From: Spirochaetaceae bacterium
Lineage (GTDB): Bacteria; Spirochaetota; Spirochaetia; Treponematales; Treponemataceae
Length of the DNA stretch: 6,256 nucleotides
Direction: 5' to 3'
Assembly (NCBI GenBank): GCA_017382775.1
Contig: JAFNZQ010000127.1
Location: 1 to 6,256 of the forward strand
Shown here one piece after another: positions 5,966 through 6,256 of the stretch (positions are counted from its first letter, which is position 1; the number at the start of each line of letters is the position of its first letter). The position numbers and the translations under genes were made by a program. Below the pieces are notes generated by a model, which worked only from the letters and a program-made list of their open reading frames with translations, made no database searches and was not told where the DNA came from.

Positions 5966-6256
5966 GTAAACTTATATCGAGATTGGGAATTTTTATTGTA
6001 GGTATTCCGGTAATCCTTGGGGTTATTTGGCTACCATTTTTCAACCATCTTTGTCTTAATTTACTGATTGTTGTCGTTACTTTTTTGTGCGCCGACGAAA
6101 TCCACAACATGGCAAAAGCCAAGTTTTCCCTCTTCCCACAATTTTTTATGACTTCCCTACCCACATTGTTTTCCGTTGTTGTTGCCCTATGTTGCATAAT
6201 GGATTTATCCCACATTTTTATTTCCTACACCTTTGTTCTTCTTTTAATGATTATTG
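5962..6256 (+). CDS. cdsA: Phosphatidate cytidylyltransferase (CDP-diacylglycerol synthase), 3'-truncated by the window edge
   Basis: CdsA is an integral membrane enzyme that makes CDP-diacylglycerol from CTP and phosphatidate, the precursor of all phospholipids made via CDP-DAG. The visible 98 residues start MSKLISRLGIFIVGIPVIL, typical of the CdsA N-terminus: a short basic cytoplasmic end, then a membrane helix. Four hydrophobic segments fall at about 8-25, 30-44, 62-80 and 83-98. The Glu/His-containing stretch CADEIHNMAKAK (43-54) after the second resembles the family's first cytoplasmic loop. The C-terminal signature with the catalytic Asp residues lies beyond the window, so the call also leans on context: uppS-cdsA is a very common pair. 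ATG 5962 overlaps the uppS stop as ATGA, with GGAG (5951-5954) 7 bases upstream, which supports translational coupling. The frame stays open to the last base. Confidence 0.88.
   Translation, partial: MSKLISRLGIFIVGIPVILGVIWLPFFNHLCLNLLIVVVTFLCADEIHNMAKAKFSLFPQFFMTSLPTLFSVVVALCCIMDLSHIFISYTFVLLLMII

Noticed and set aside
1..6256. CRISPR array, insertion sequence, prophage or defence-system genes
   Set aside because: No regularly spaced repeats, transposase or integrase motifs, or inverted terminal repeats were seen; apart from the first gene, the content is core housekeeping.

Overview
The window looks like a chromosomal segment of a spirochaete, most likely a Treponema-like bacterium. Three things suggest this: the gene order rpsB-tsf-frr-uppS-cdsA without pyrH between tsf and frr, which I recall from Treponema pallidum; the moderately AT-rich composition; and a large phenylalanine- and asparagine-rich, beta-strand-rich protein of the kind seen in spirochaete outer membranes. 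Assignment to genus is inference. All genes lie on the + strand, and I see no mobile element, CRISPR array or rRNA.

Positions 2-2098 hold the 3' part of a large gene that is already open at the left edge. Its product has a jelly-roll-like N-terminal stretch followed by several hundred residues of alternating beta strands, and it ends in an aromatic residue. It is probably an outer-membrane beta-barrel of unknown function. The next ~107 bases (2099-2205) contain no convincing terminator but do hold promoter-like elements around a nine-T run. A complete tRNA-Arg (anticodon CCG, no encoded CCA) follows at 2206-2279. Only four bases later comes maf, encoding a Maf-family nucleotide pyrophosphatase.

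After a 114-base gap with two RNA hairpins, the second of them abutting the rpsB ribosome-binding site, comes a tight operon: rpsB (ribosomal protein S2), tsf (EF-Ts), frr (ribosome recycling factor), uppS (undecaprenyl diphosphate synthase) and the 5' part of cdsA (phosphatidate cytidylyltransferase), cut by the right edge. Spacing tightens along it: 20 bases, 10 bases with the Shine-Dalgarno overlapping the previous stop, 1 base with a TTG start, then a 4-base ATGA overlap. The cluster links ribosome assembly, elongation and recycling to the lipid carrier for cell-wall synthesis and to phospholipid precursor synthesis, so it ties growth-rate functions to envelope expansion.

The operon is ordinary in content. 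The points worth a second look are the unclassified barrel-like protein, the tRNA-maf junction without a recognisable ribosome-binding site, and the perfect hairpin in the rpsB leader.
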